Shown: in pieces, positions 19,250-29,534 of the stretch | Numbering within the stretch: the first letter of the stretch is position 1 | Layout: each line of letters starts with the position of its first letter | Source: Coemansia sp. RSA 1200 | Lineage: Eukaryota > Kickxellomycota > Kickxellomycetes > Kickxellales > Kickxellaceae | Assembly (NCBI GenBank): GCA_027578915.1 | Contig: JANBTT010000021.1 | Coordinates: 1 to 64,000, forward strand | Length of the DNA: 64,000 nt | Direction of reading: 5' to 3' | The notes under the pieces: generated by a model | Told to the model about the DNA's origin: nothing | The model's database searches: none | What the model saw: only the letters and a program-made list of their open reading frames with translations | Program-made: the position numbers and the translations under genes

Positions 19250-20054
19250 GTTTTCTTTATTTTTTTTGTTGGTTATTATGTGATCCTAGCGTTTGTTATT
19301 GCAATGTGCTAGACGAAGACGAGGTGCCGGCTGCGTGACAGGGGCGCGCGTATGTATATTAAACTTGCTGCTGTTGTTGTTGCTGGTGGTAGGTGGTATT
19401 AGGTTATATAAAGTTGGGTCGGAAGAGCTGAAATAAATTCTACAGAAAAAGAAAGCAGAGGAAAAGAAAAAATAGATTGAAGCTGTGGGCTAGACGAAAT
19501 AAAGACACCGCCTAGGCAAGAAGGGGAACGGCATTCAGGGGTTTATGAAGAAAAAAACACGCATATACCCAATGCCATCGTCATAATTATTGTCCACCAC
19601 CTCATCCAACGACGGTTTGCCCCTGCTTGAAGCACCGCACACACCAACCGACGCCGTCGCATCAGCCAACGCACACAGGATTCAATCAATCATCTGTCTA
19701 GGATTGCGGTATCACGTGGTACAGAATTTTCCCATCAGCCGGTTGATAAAGCGCAATCCATGTGCGCACACGCACTATTCGTTGTAAGGCAAGGGACCCG
19801 CTGACCTTTTCTGTTTTTTTTTTTTCTACACGTATGAGCGAAAGAAAAAACTAGCCCAGCCAAAAACACAGCAGCCAGAAAGAGGGAAAGAGAGCATTCA
19901 TTTCATCCCACATATTTTGGCTCGGCAAACTTGTGCAGCGCAAACGGCACACCACATTAAATTACAAAACAAAAACTAAAAGCCACAACAGCAAGTAAGG
20001 ACTGGTGCAAAAAAGGAGGGAGGCTCTGGGCATGCAGCAGGCCTCGAGCAGAGA
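19250..20054. other. Intergenic spacer
   Basis: This 805-bp AT-rich spacer lies between two minus-strand genes. A short frame at 19590-19787 has no supporting features. Only homopolymer and CAA/TTG-rich stretches were noted. Confidence 0.5.
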
Positions 20055-20747
20055 TTACCGCGACAGCTTCAGTGGTGAGGAGCCAGAGGCATGTTGTTCC
20101 ATGGCGACACCCGAGGATCCAGCGGGCCAACGATTGCTGTGGCCGTGGCTGTGGTTGCTGGCAGCGCCGGTTTCGGGGCCAGGTTGTGCGGACTTGTGCA
20201 TGCGCTTTGGGTTGAGTTTCCGGTATGCCGACTTGAGCTTGGAGGAGAGATCGCGGACAGGCGAGGCATGGGTGCCGCTTGACGTGTGGATGCGGTAGGA
20301 CTTGGCACGTGGCATAGTCATCCGCGGACGATGATTCATGTGCTGGCGGGGACCACGCCCGCCTTTGGTGCCTTTGGCGCCTGCCATCCGCTGGCCCTCC
20401 TCGCTGTCGTCGCCTTCGGCGTCGTGGATAGCGTAGTCCTTGCGCATCATCGACATTTGGCTATGTCTGTTGCTGACCTGGCTCAGCTGCCGCGAATGCC
20501 ACCCAATGTCTCCTCCTCTCTGGTGCGAGCTGGTCTGCCCCATCGGCAGCAATGGTGATTCGCATCGGCTTGGATGTGGCTCTGTTGAAGTGTGCGACCC
20601 TGTTCCTGCTATTCCTGTTGCTGTTGCTGTTGCTGTCGCTGCTGCGCCCGAGGCCGAGGGATCCTGGTGGCCGCTAATGGCGCCAAAAAGCCGATTCTCC
20701 TTGGCCTGCGTGGTATCAACGGCGCCCGCATACATGTTTGCTGTCAT
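20055..20747 (-). CDS. Hypothetical basic, disordered protein
   Basis: The 230-residue frame starts at an ATG (MTANMYAGAVDTTQAKENRLFG) and is open to a TAA. It is low in hydrophobic residues and rich in Ser, His, Gly and Arg. It has an Ala/Thr repeat near residue 36, an acidic patch (DAEGDDSEEGQ), and a basic helical-looking stretch near residue 175 (SKLKSAYRKLNPKRMHK). No domain is recognised. The antisense strand is also partly open, so coding status rests on the ATG, the stop and GC-biased codons, and it could be one exon of a larger gene. Confidence 0.45.
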   Translation of the reverse strand: MTANMYAGAVDTTQAKENRLFGAISGHQDPSASGAAATATATATGIAGTGSHTSTEPHPSRCESPLLPMGQTSSHQRGGDIGWHSRQLSQVSNRHSQMSMMRKDYAIHDAEGDDSEEGQRMAGAKGTKGGRGPRQHMNHRPRMTMPRAKSYRIHTSSGTHASPVRDLSSKLKSAYRKLNPKRMHKSAQPGPETGAASNHSHGHSNRWPAGSSGVAMEQHASGSSPLKLSR

Positions 20748-22409
20748 AATCTAGTGTTGTGGTGAGCAGTGGGGATATATAATAGTGATAGTAATAGTAA
20801 TAGCAATTATGATAATGGTAATATGATACGGAAGAGAGACAGGATGTACCATCTAACGGAGAAACTCAAAGAACAAACTAAAGGAATAAAGAATACACAC
20901 AGACATACAAGAAAAAAAGAAGAGAAAGAAGGGGGGCTTCACCCACCCACTTAACAGGCAAGGTTTAATGTGCCTTTAATAAGAAGAAAAAACGGCAAAG
21001 GTCCTCAAGGATTGGGGAAATAGAAGCTGCAGGAATCCCAAATTCCACACAACCACACCTCTGATAAAAATAAACTATAATAGAACGAAAATATAGGGCG
21101 GCATTAATGGTGGCAAACAGCCGGGATGCGCCGCCTCCTTTTTTCTTCCTCCTCCAACATCCGTTGGCAAAAAGACAAATGTAGAGTGTGGCCCACAAAT
21201 TTAATAAAGCTAGCTGGATACCTTTTCTTATTTTCCACCTCTCTTTAACCTCTAAACAGGTTACAAAAGGACCTTGGGACCTTGACTTGCTCATCCTCTT
21301 TTGTTTTGGTGTATTGGTAGTGCTATCCGAACGGACGACAAGCGGGTTGCATAGCAAAAGACAAACATTGAGCTTCCTTTCTTATTTCTTCCTCTTTTTT
21401 TTTGTAATCCCGCACAAAAGTTGATTGACCTGGCTGACACAAAAATAAGGAAGAACAGGACACTTTCTTACAAAGACCATTTTGATGCGGTCAAATTCTA
21501 CTCTTGCTTTTGTGTGTATGTGTTTTGAAAATAAAACAACAACCAGGATTTCAAAGAGAAAAAAGAACGACACTAATACATTAGAATAATCATCGTTTCG
21601 TATATTTTCACAACCCAAAAATAACCCACCCATCCTTTCTTCTGCACTTTATACTTTTCTATCTATTGTTTGGCAATATGGCTTGGAAAGAGGAAGGGAA
21701 AGAGGGGATAGCGAGAGACACATTGGCATTGTGTCAGCATTTTTGTAGCGCATGCATCCATCCATGTATCCGAGAGACAGACACACAGCCAGCAAGGGTG
21801 TGGAGAACGAACGATCTGAATACCCGGGTTTCCCTGTTGCTAAATATAGGATGATGCAGCAAAACTGGACTATGATGCATATGCAATGCTAGATTAATGC
21901 CGGCAGTTGATGAAATGCTGGTGTTGCATTTTGCAAAAAAAATATGGCAGTTGAAGAAAAATGTACTTCAAATGTGTGGCAGGTGTTTATCTACAACCAA
22001 CTCTGTTTTATCTTCTCGGCTGGGCAGATTAAGCCGACACCACAGCAGAACTTGCCGATTCGTCAGAAACACAAAAACAAACAAGTGTCACTTTTTTCAG
22101 CGCCATCAGAAATAATAACAAGACAATGGCAACAAGTACAAAGAGCAAGTGCCATCTCGTCAAAAATCCTAAAGAAAACTTACTAAAAAAGTTGCGCTAC
22201 GACTCGTTTATTATTTACTAGCTTGGCTTACATCCAAACGTCAATGCTATTGATATGGATAGCACTGGTGGCTCTCTCTCTTTCTTTCTCTCCATTGCTT
22301 TCAATACATTGTTCTAGATGGAGAAAGAAATAAAAAAAACTGACGTTGAAGTAAGCAAAGCCAGCAAAAGATAAAGGTAAAAATAAAAAAGGCTCTCACA
22401 AGCCAGCGC
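20748..22409. other. Intergenic spacer with no credible gene
   Basis: This 1.66-kb AT-rich stretch lies between the hypothetical gene and the large Zn2Cys6 gene. It contains small open frames on both strands without codon bias or recognisable motifs. No RNA gene or repeat was identified. Confidence 0.5.
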
Positions 22410-25400
22410 TCATGTACCAAACACAATGTTGCTTGAAAAATCCTCAGACAGACGCACATGCTGTGGCCACTCTTCGTTTGCCAGCTCAGCCGCCATGTCT
22501 GACGAGACTGGATCTGCTGTGCGCCACGGGCCATAGACAGACATGTTGCGCAGCTTGCGAGAGCACAGCACAAAGTAGTCGACGCCCATCCAGTACTTTT
22601 GCGAATGGCGCAGCGCAGTCATCACAACCTCCAGACGGTCCTGCATGCGTCGGATGTCGTTGAGCGTTTTGAGTTGCGGCGGCGGCTGCAGATCCTCCGT
22701 AAAGTCAGGCATCAGCAGCGCATCTGCGTCGCTTGGATGCTCCTGCGCTCCGACAGAGCCTTCGCACACATCACCAGTACCAGGGCCCGCAAACGCCATG
22801 TCATCCGTTGGCATGGATGAGCCGCGAAAGGCGCTGTCACCACTATCGCTCCCAGCCGTTTGCTTGCGGTGTGCAAGAATGTACGCAGACATCTTTGCGT
22901 GGTGCAGATACATGATCATCGTCTTTGCTGCCAGGAATATAAAGTACGGGGTGTTGACTAGCTGTCTGCGGAAGGGATCCATTGCGGTCTCTACACAGGC
23001 ATCAGTCGCATTGTCGGTATCGGTGTCAGCAGCATCATCGCCCGACTCAAAGTCAACTTCGCCAGCCTCGGTCAAAGGAATCCGCGGACCGCGCTTTCCG
23101 CCACGCCCACGCTTGCGCCCACCGCCCAGAGCGTCGCTACCTCCTGTAACAGCACTAGCAGCAGCAGCAGAATTGCTGGTTGCGCTTCCGTTGCTGAGCA
23201 CCCTGCCTTTGCGCTGGGATTTCTGCCTAGCGCCAAAGCCTAGCAGTGGGTCATTGCTCATGTCGCGCGCATTGGCGTTGGTTTCGATGTGAATATTGCT
23301 GTTCATACTGGAGGCCAATGTCAGCTCTGCGCCAACCTGCTTCTCCGTTTTGTTAGCCGACTTTACGATAGTCTCGAGCAGCCGCTGGTTGACCACGAGC
23401 AGCGGATAGGGCGGAGTCTCGTGCGAGAAGAATATCTTGACATCGTTCCCTATCTGGCGCTGACCGCTAGCTGGGTCTTCTGGGAAGCGGCGCAAGTTGG
23501 TTTCGGCATTGATCTTTGCCTTGATGGCGCTGGGTGCATGCCAGTCGGGCTTGACAAAAACATGCAGATTCGCGTTGTTGTGCGGACGAACCTGCCAGTG
23601 CGATTCAAGCAGATCCTCGATCTCGCAAGCCTGGCGCACTATGGCCATCCAGCACTCCTGTCCGTAGGCACGCAGCGACCGCATCGCCTTCTCGCTGGGC
23701 TGGTTGGGCAGAATGTGGTTCGCCAGCGTCTGGCGCGCCGTTTCGTCCATCGTGGGCTCCTCGTCCGCACACCTGATCTTGCGCTCGCGTCGTGCCAAGC
23801 ATGCCTGAAGCTGCAGCACGATTGATCTGTTCTGGATGATTAGGGCTGCCAGCATAAAGCGGTAATTTGCGTATTCAATGCGCTCGCAGTGTATTGCGTC
23901 GTTCTCGTCGTCTGTGCGGCCCGATCCTTCCTCATGCTCGCGCAGAGGAAACATCGACTCCAGGTACACTCGCCACTGCATCAGCTTAGCCTCAATATCG
24001 GCTATGGTAAGGCGCAGTCGGCGGAACCGCTCATCCCAGCCAAGAACAACAGGCCCAGGCGCTCCGCCGCCGCCGCCAAGATCAGCCTTGTCGCCAGGTG
24101 CTAGATGTGCGCCAAACACGTTGCTGGACATTAGCTGGCTTGGCCAGCGACACGGGAAGAACAGCCGAAACAGCGCCAGCCGTGCGCGCGTCATCTGTCC
24201 AATGACTATCGCTGTGTGCGCGTTGAGATGGATTCGATTCTTGCGGCGGCGTACGCTGACCAGCATGCTTGCCACACGATTGGGCGTTGGGCCTGGGTAT
24301 GTTCTGCGTCTCGTGTGCTGCGTATCTGTTGCCGCTTCCTGGTTGTCTGCAGCTCTAGCTGAGATGCGCGTAGACATGTCAACAGTCGATCTTCTGTGAC
24401 CGGATTGGTCTTTGGCACTGCCAGTGCCTGTTGCGTGATGCTCGTCTGTAGCCGGTGCTGCTTTGTGTTTTTCACGCATCTTTCGGTCAAGATCGAGGCC
24501 CTCGTCGGCCGAAAACTCGTTTGCGCTGTGTAGAGCGGTGGCACTCTGACTGGATGCAAGACTAGCCATATCGGGCGCCATGTCGATGCGCAGACTACCC
24601 CCAGTGTCAACATAGTAGCGACCCATGTGCAGCAGCAGGCGCTCATACTCAGCAGCACGCCTTGGAGCAGGCAGCTCCCACAGTCCGTCGCTACAGGGCA
24701 TATGGACCCACCCAGCCTCAAGCGTGACGAGCGGCGGGCTTCCACCAGCCAGCGAGTGCATGCGCTCCGACTCAAACAGCACCCAGCGCATCCTGCGCTC
24801 CATCTCGCGCCGGATCCACGACTCGTTGTTAAGCGTGGGCTTGCGCATTTCGCTGGCGTAGTTGGCAGGGCTCTGCTTGCATGTCAGCGGCGACACCGCC
24901 GACTCGTGCAGTCCGAGATGCGAAGTGTACGCAGGAAACTGAAAGGCCTCGTCAGTCATATGGAGCTGCAGTTGGTTGAACATGCGCACTGCAGTGCCCC
25001 AGTACGTGCTCCCTTCCAGCCAGTCGCCCATTCCAAACTGGTGTTCTGACAAAAGATACAGTGCCTGGATCACCTCGATTGTCGGCGTACGTGTTGCCTC
25101 TGGTAGCATTGCACGGACCAGATCCGCATATTTCCGCCCAAACTCGTATGGGCGCCGCCTCTGGTCTCCACTATGTCTTCTCAGCTCTGGCTGTTGGTTC
25201 ATTGGACTATCTAGGCCGGCATCCACATCCATCATTGCATCTCCCACGTCATCTGCGGCAGAGCTGTGCATTTCTTCCTTAGCAGGCCCTGCATCGCGGT
25301 TCTGCTCTACTCCAGTGCTGTTCGGAACCTGGTGTTCTTCAGCTACCTGTGACGATTGTGATGGTGGTGGTGGAGACCCATAGCGCATAGCAATGGCCTG

Positions 25401-27209
25401 GACAGCATACCACAGAACCTTGTTGACGGTTCCATTACGCACAGACGCCTCAAATGTGCTGCGATGAAGGATCGGATGCTGGGGATGGAAATACGTAAAG
25501 TACAGCTGCATATTGCGCTCGGCCAGCGACGTGTGTGTTGGCATCTGGTGGCTGCTTCTCTCTGATTTCTGGGTGCCAGCTCCACCGGTGCCAGTAGACT
25601 CAGTACTGGCTGATCCAGCTACCGCCGCAGAAGCCGTATGAGTAGATGGAATCTGGCTACTCAACGCCTTGCCACTGCGTCGAGTGCCTGCAGTACCTTC
25701 AAGAGTTGTTGCAGCCACGTCCTCAGCTAGCTCGATTTCTGCGCGCGTGTCCATAATGTTCTGCAGATTGGCGCCAGAATCAACGTTGTCGGGAAGAGCA
25801 ATCTGGCGGTTGGATAGTGCATCCAGGTAGCTGTGCTTGGGACTGTCATTGTCTGCAGACGAATCGTCGCTTTCAAAGTCAGAGGCACCAAGACTATCAA
25901 TATCCGATGTCCCAGGGCTCTCATCCAGTCCAGGCAATGTATGGCGGGTAGCTGCCGACTGGCTTAGCGTACCCCGTCTTCCAAACCGGGGCTGCTTGCT
26001 GAGCTTTGAAGCACCGTAGCCATCAATATCACTAACAGACATGGCTGTTGTCTGCGGGCCAGCCGATACAGCGTTGCTTGATCCCACGGATCCAGCATCG
26101 GATGCCTTTGAACGGCGGCCACGCTTGCGCCCGCCAGGCACAACAGGCTCGTACACACAGTCAAACATCTTGGATGCGCAGAATGAGCACGATGGGCGGC
26201 GGCCGTCGCAGCGCACCTTGCGCCGTCGACACATCTTACATGCCTGGTCGATGCGTGGCAGCGGTGCCGTCATCTCCGATGATGATGGTGCTGGCGGAAA
26301 GCGCGTGCGATAGGAGTGTGCCGTAGCCATAGTGGCTGGCGAGATCGCAGTTGACTCCATCGTATAGGCAGAAATGTCCTGCTGTGCCATCAAGTGGTCT
26401 GCAACGCCCGGCTTTGCAGCGTTTGCGGGATTGTCTGCAGATGCTCCCAATGACGCAGAGGCGCTGGCGTCTGCCAGAAACCTTTCCAGTCCTGGAGCTT
26501 GCGCTGCTGCGGATACAACGTCAGGCGCGCCCAGAGCCACGGCGGCGGTCTTCGCAAGGCTGCCGTGGTTGTATCCGTCTAGCTGCTGGATTCCTCCAAG
26601 GCTCATGTTGTAGAGAACATTGTTGAGCACACGTGCTCGTGCAGCCCGGATACGCATGGCCATTTGTACAGCGACATCCTGCGACGAATCCTGCTGCTGT
26701 TGTTTTTGAGTCTGTTGCTGTTGTGTAGCTGCCATCGAGCTATTCCCCTTTTGCATCGGCACGTCAGTGTGAGCTAGCGATGTCGGTGCGTCTGCTGCAG
26801 ATCCTGCCAGAGCTCTTCCGTACATCAAGGACGAGGCTGTAGCGGATGCAAACGGATCAGCCTGTGCCATGCCTCCTAGCAATGCAGCATCAATAGCCAA
26901 CTCACTGGAGGCAGCGGGGTTTGTAGCATGTGTCTGCTGCCCGGACACCGGTAGGTCGGCCCATTGGCTACTGCCAAACAACCCCTGTGTCGACGTCTGG
27001 GAGTACAGTGGATCTGTCCCTGTTATGCCCAGAGGCGTGTGGAAATTGAAAAGCGATGCCTGGTCAGACAGCGGAAAGAGAAAGTTGCCAAGCGTGTCTG
27101 GCGATGTCGGGTTGTTTGCAGTGTCCATGTCCAGCAGCATGCTCAGCAACTGCTGGTCTTGCTGCTGTGCCTCATCGGCGGGCTTATTGGTGTCGTCGTG
27201 GGCTGACAT
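22410..27209 (-). CDS. Large Zn2Cys6 transcription factor with fungal middle homology region (1,599 aa)
   Basis: This nuclear DNA-binding regulator has a zinc cluster at residues 324-351 (CKMCRRRKVRC, spacing CX2CX6CX6CX2CX6C) followed by a basic GGRKRGRRSK. A Ser/Thr-rich region leads to the fungal_trans-type region from about residue 565 (MQLYFTYFHPQHPILHRSTF) to about 850, including RRMRWVLFESERMHSLAGG. A polyglutamine stretch lies near residue 164, and a second KRGRGGKRG motif occurs late in the protein. The ATG at 27209 (MSAHDDTNKP) is used because the upstream extension opens only with TTG. The zinc cluster is unusually internal, with over 320 residues in front. The gene is intronless. 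Targets are unknown. Confidence 0.88.
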   Translation of the reverse strand: MSAHDDTNKPADEAQQQDQQLLSMLLDMDTANNPTSPDTLGNFLFPLSDQASLFNFHTPLGITGTDPLYSQTSTQGLFGSSQWADLPVSGQQTHATNPAASSELAIDAALLGGMAQADPFASATASSLMYGRALAGSAADAPTSLAHTDVPMQKGNSSMAATQQQQTQKQQQQDSSQDVAVQMAMRIRAARARVLNNVLYNMSLGGIQQLDGYNHGSLAKTAAVALGAPDVVSAAAQAPGLERFLADASASASLGASADNPANAAKPGVADHLMAQQDISAYTMESTAISPATMATAHSYRTRFPPAPSSSEMTAPLPRIDQACKMCRRRKVRCDGRRPSCSFCASKMFDCVYEPVVPGGRKRGRRSKASDAGSVGSSNAVSAGPQTTAMSVSDIDGYGASKLSKQPRFGRRGTLSQSAATRHTLPGLDESPGTSDIDSLGASDFESDDSSADNDSPKHSYLDALSNRQIALPDNVDSGANLQNIMDTRAEIELAEDVAATTLEGTAGTRRSGKALSSQIPSTHTASAAVAGSASTESTGTGGAGTQKSERSSHQMPTHTSLAERNMQLYFTYFHPQHPILHRSTFEASVRNGTVNKVLWYAVQAIAMRYGSPPPPSQSSQVAEEHQVPNSTGVEQNRDAGPAKEEMHSSAADDVGDAMMDVDAGLDSPMNQQPELRRHSGDQRRRPYEFGRKYADLVRAMLPEATRTPTIEVIQALYLLSEHQFGMGDWLEGSTYWGTAVRMFNQLQLHMTDEAFQFPAYTSHLGLHESAVSPLTCKQSPANYASEMRKPTLNNESWIRREMERRMRWVLFESERMHSLAGGSPPLVTLEAGWVHMPCSDGLWELPAPRRAAEYERLLLHMGRYYVDTGGSLRIDMAPDMASLASSQSATALHSANEFSADEGLDLDRKMREKHKAAPATDEHHATGTGSAKDQSGHRRSTVDMSTRISARAADNQEAATDTQHTRRRTYPGPTPNRVASMLVSVRRRKNRIHLNAHTAIVIGQMTRARLALFRLFFPCRWPSQLMSSNVFGAHLAPGDKADLGGGGGAPGPVVLGWDERFRRLRLTIADIEAKLMQWRVYLESMFPLREHEEGSGRTDDENDAIHCERIEYANYRFMLAALIIQNRSIVLQLQACLARRERKIRCADEEPTMDETARQTLANHILPNQPSEKAMRSLRAYGQECWMAIVRQACEIEDLLESHWQVRPHNNANLHVFVKPDWHAPSAIKAKINAETNLRRFPEDPASGQRQIGNDVKIFFSHETPPYPLLVVNQRLLETIVKSANKTEKQVGAELTLASSMNSNIHIETNANARDMSNDPLLGFGARQKSQRKGRVLSNGSATSNSAAAASAVTGGSDALGGGRKRGRGGKRGPRIPLTEAGEVDFESGDDAADTDTDNATDACVETAMDPFRRQLVNTPYFIFLAAKTMIMYLHHAKMSAYILAHRKQTAGSDSGDSAFRGSSMPTDDMAFAGPGTGDVCEGSVGAQEHPSDADALLMPDFTEDLQPPPQLKTLNDIRRMQDRLEVVMTALRHSQKYWMGVDYFVLCSRKLRNMSVYGPWRTADPVSSDMAAELANEEWPQHVRLSEDFSSNIVFGT

Positions 27210-29534
27210 TGTTAACAAGAAGCAACAACGCAATACGTGGTAGTAAGAAGATGTAGAAAATAATAAAAAAATTAATGATAACGACGAAAAAAATAAGAGG
27301 ATTGTTTGAAAAGGAGAACAGGCGTATTGTTTGCTATTCCTTTGATGCGTTTATTAGTCCAGTCGAGAACAATGAGTAAATAAAGCAGATGAACAAAAAA
27401 ACGAGGCGAAAGGAGCAAACTAAAAGAATAACGACGACAAGCGGTGTTGTACAAGTTGACAAAGTGTAAAGGCAAAAATGGATAAGGCTGCACTGACCTT
27501 CTTTTTTCATTTATTATGTGGTGGTTACAAGAACGCCGCGGGATATGTATTTTTCGAGCAGGGTGAGCCATTCGTCAGTTTCCGTAAAATTTACAGAGTG
27601 GAACGAACGTATTTTAATCAAAAAAAAAAAAGTTCATTAAAAGGAAGGAGTCCCGATGGTTGGATGGATGGTTTCTTTAACGTTTACCAGTGGACGATCC
27701 TCCCCTCCCCTTCTCAACGGTCTTGCTTAGGAGCCTGCAATGAATGTTTGTTAAGAGAGCCCGACTCTGGTAAGATGAACGAGTGCCATCGGAACAACAA
27801 AAATGGTGTGTGTGGGGTCGGAAGATATGGCAAGCAGGACGGAGAGACGGGGGGTCCTCGTTAATGCCAGATTTCCATATTGAGAACACCTCTTCTGTCC
27901 GCCTCAATTGCATGGAAACCCACGAACAAAGTAGCAATTCCTCATAGAAGAGTCGCAACAGTCAGATCGTCATGAATCCAATGCGTCCGGAGTATTTGGA
28001 TTTTGCTCCGAGTTGCCGAACGAAACGGGCAGTCGATTGCAGTGGCGACAATAATAGTTTACACAAAACATATATACTGGCTGGGATCGGATTGGATACA
28101 CATCAGTGCAAATACTAGCTCAATAATCCATTGGCTCAGAATATTCGCGCGCTTTCCGTTAATATCTATGTGTGTTTTGTGGAGCTTTTGCTCGGCGGAC
28201 TGGATAACAATAATGGCCTGGATGTTGAGAAAGAAATTCTACAGCTCAGAGAAAAAATCTCTTGCGGAGATAAAACCAAATCAATGCTAAAATTGTCATT
28301 GAGAGTGATGTGAAAGGCTTTCTTGTCTAAAGGAGAAATAAACGACCACATGTTCTGGTTAATAAAGCACTTATGCTATCGATCGGCATCCAGTGAACAG
28401 CCTGTTCAAATACAGCCGTCGCCCACACAAAATACTATCAAAGTGCTGTTAATTCTTCTTTCTCCTTGTTCCATGAGCACGAACGCAGGCAATAAATGTG
28501 TTAACAGAAATACCAGTTTACCTATGATTCAGCTCAACCAGGCTGCCAACTGATTCGACACACGGAGGCCGCGCTATTCCGCAAAAACATGCATCTCTCG
28601 TCTCCTGGCGATCTCACGCGTACTTGGATATGGCTACAATCGATCAATCGACTGAGCAGAGCTAAATACAAAAAGCTCAACGAAACCAATTCGCCATGAA
28701 GAAAACGAAGCAAGGGAGGGGAGGGGAGGGGAGAGGGATGACGGCTTTAGAAAAAAAACGAGACGAGGCGGTGGAGTCGGGCACATGCCTAGCTAACTAG
28801 ATGACGATGCCGACGTGCGTGTCTTCCTGTTCCACGATGTTTGGCGTGCTAAACAAGGCGGCACTCCCTTCTCGCTTTCCTCCTTTTGCCCGTTATCATC
28901 TGGTTAACCTTGAGCTTGAGCCAAATCCCACCGGTATCCCACCAAAAAGCAATGCATTCAAGAGAAAAAATTGGCTCTATCAAGCTTCGCCTGTAAAGTA
29001 AAATAAATGACACACATGTTTCTCTTTGGCTGGTCCAAGCCTTTTTTTCTCTCTCTCCAGCTTGCTCATTTTGCATCGGCCGCATTCGCACAATGCCTGA
29101 CGACATTTTTTTATTAAGTTTTCAGGAAACCCGACAACCAACCATTTTTCTTTAATTTTCTTCCCTACACTTCTTCTCTGGGAGGGGAGGGTTTTTTTTC
29201 TCCAGTCGCGCTTGCTTCTCCTCCTCATAATCCGTCTGTCTACCTCAATTTGCACCCTTTATTCTTTTTTGCTTTTACAATAATTCGCCAGGCTGGGTAG
29301 CACACGATTTCGCCATACCGGCAAGCAGAGCAAGCTCAAAAAAGCTCCTGTCTATCTGCGGTTCTATCTTTACATTATTTTTTTGCTGGAATTAAAGAGG
29401 AAATTAGCATTGCTCTTGTCTCATTATCTTTATTTACACTATATATATATTTGGCAACCTTCTTTTTGCATATCATTTTTTCTTTTTCAGCCGCTTCGCT
29501 TGCAAGCTCCCCTACCGTCTTTGACAGTGTAGAC
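27210..29534. promoter_or_regulatory. Divergent spacer between two large Zn2Cys6 genes
   Basis: This 2.3-kb region separates two divergently transcribed zinc-cluster genes and so contains both promoters. It is AT-rich with long pyrimidine tracts near 29.45 kb, just before the rightward start. A guanine-rich run lies at 28714-28737. A weakly protein-like frame near 28131-28313 lacks an ATG and is not called. Confidence 0.5.
28714..28737 (+). repeat. G-rich (GGGGA)n run, possible G-quadruplex
   Basis: Four consecutive runs of three or four guanines are separated by single adenines, followed by GAGAGGG. The pattern fits a potential intramolecular G-quadruplex on the plus strand, in the spacer between two divergent regulator genes. 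Formation and role are unproven. Confidence 0.5.
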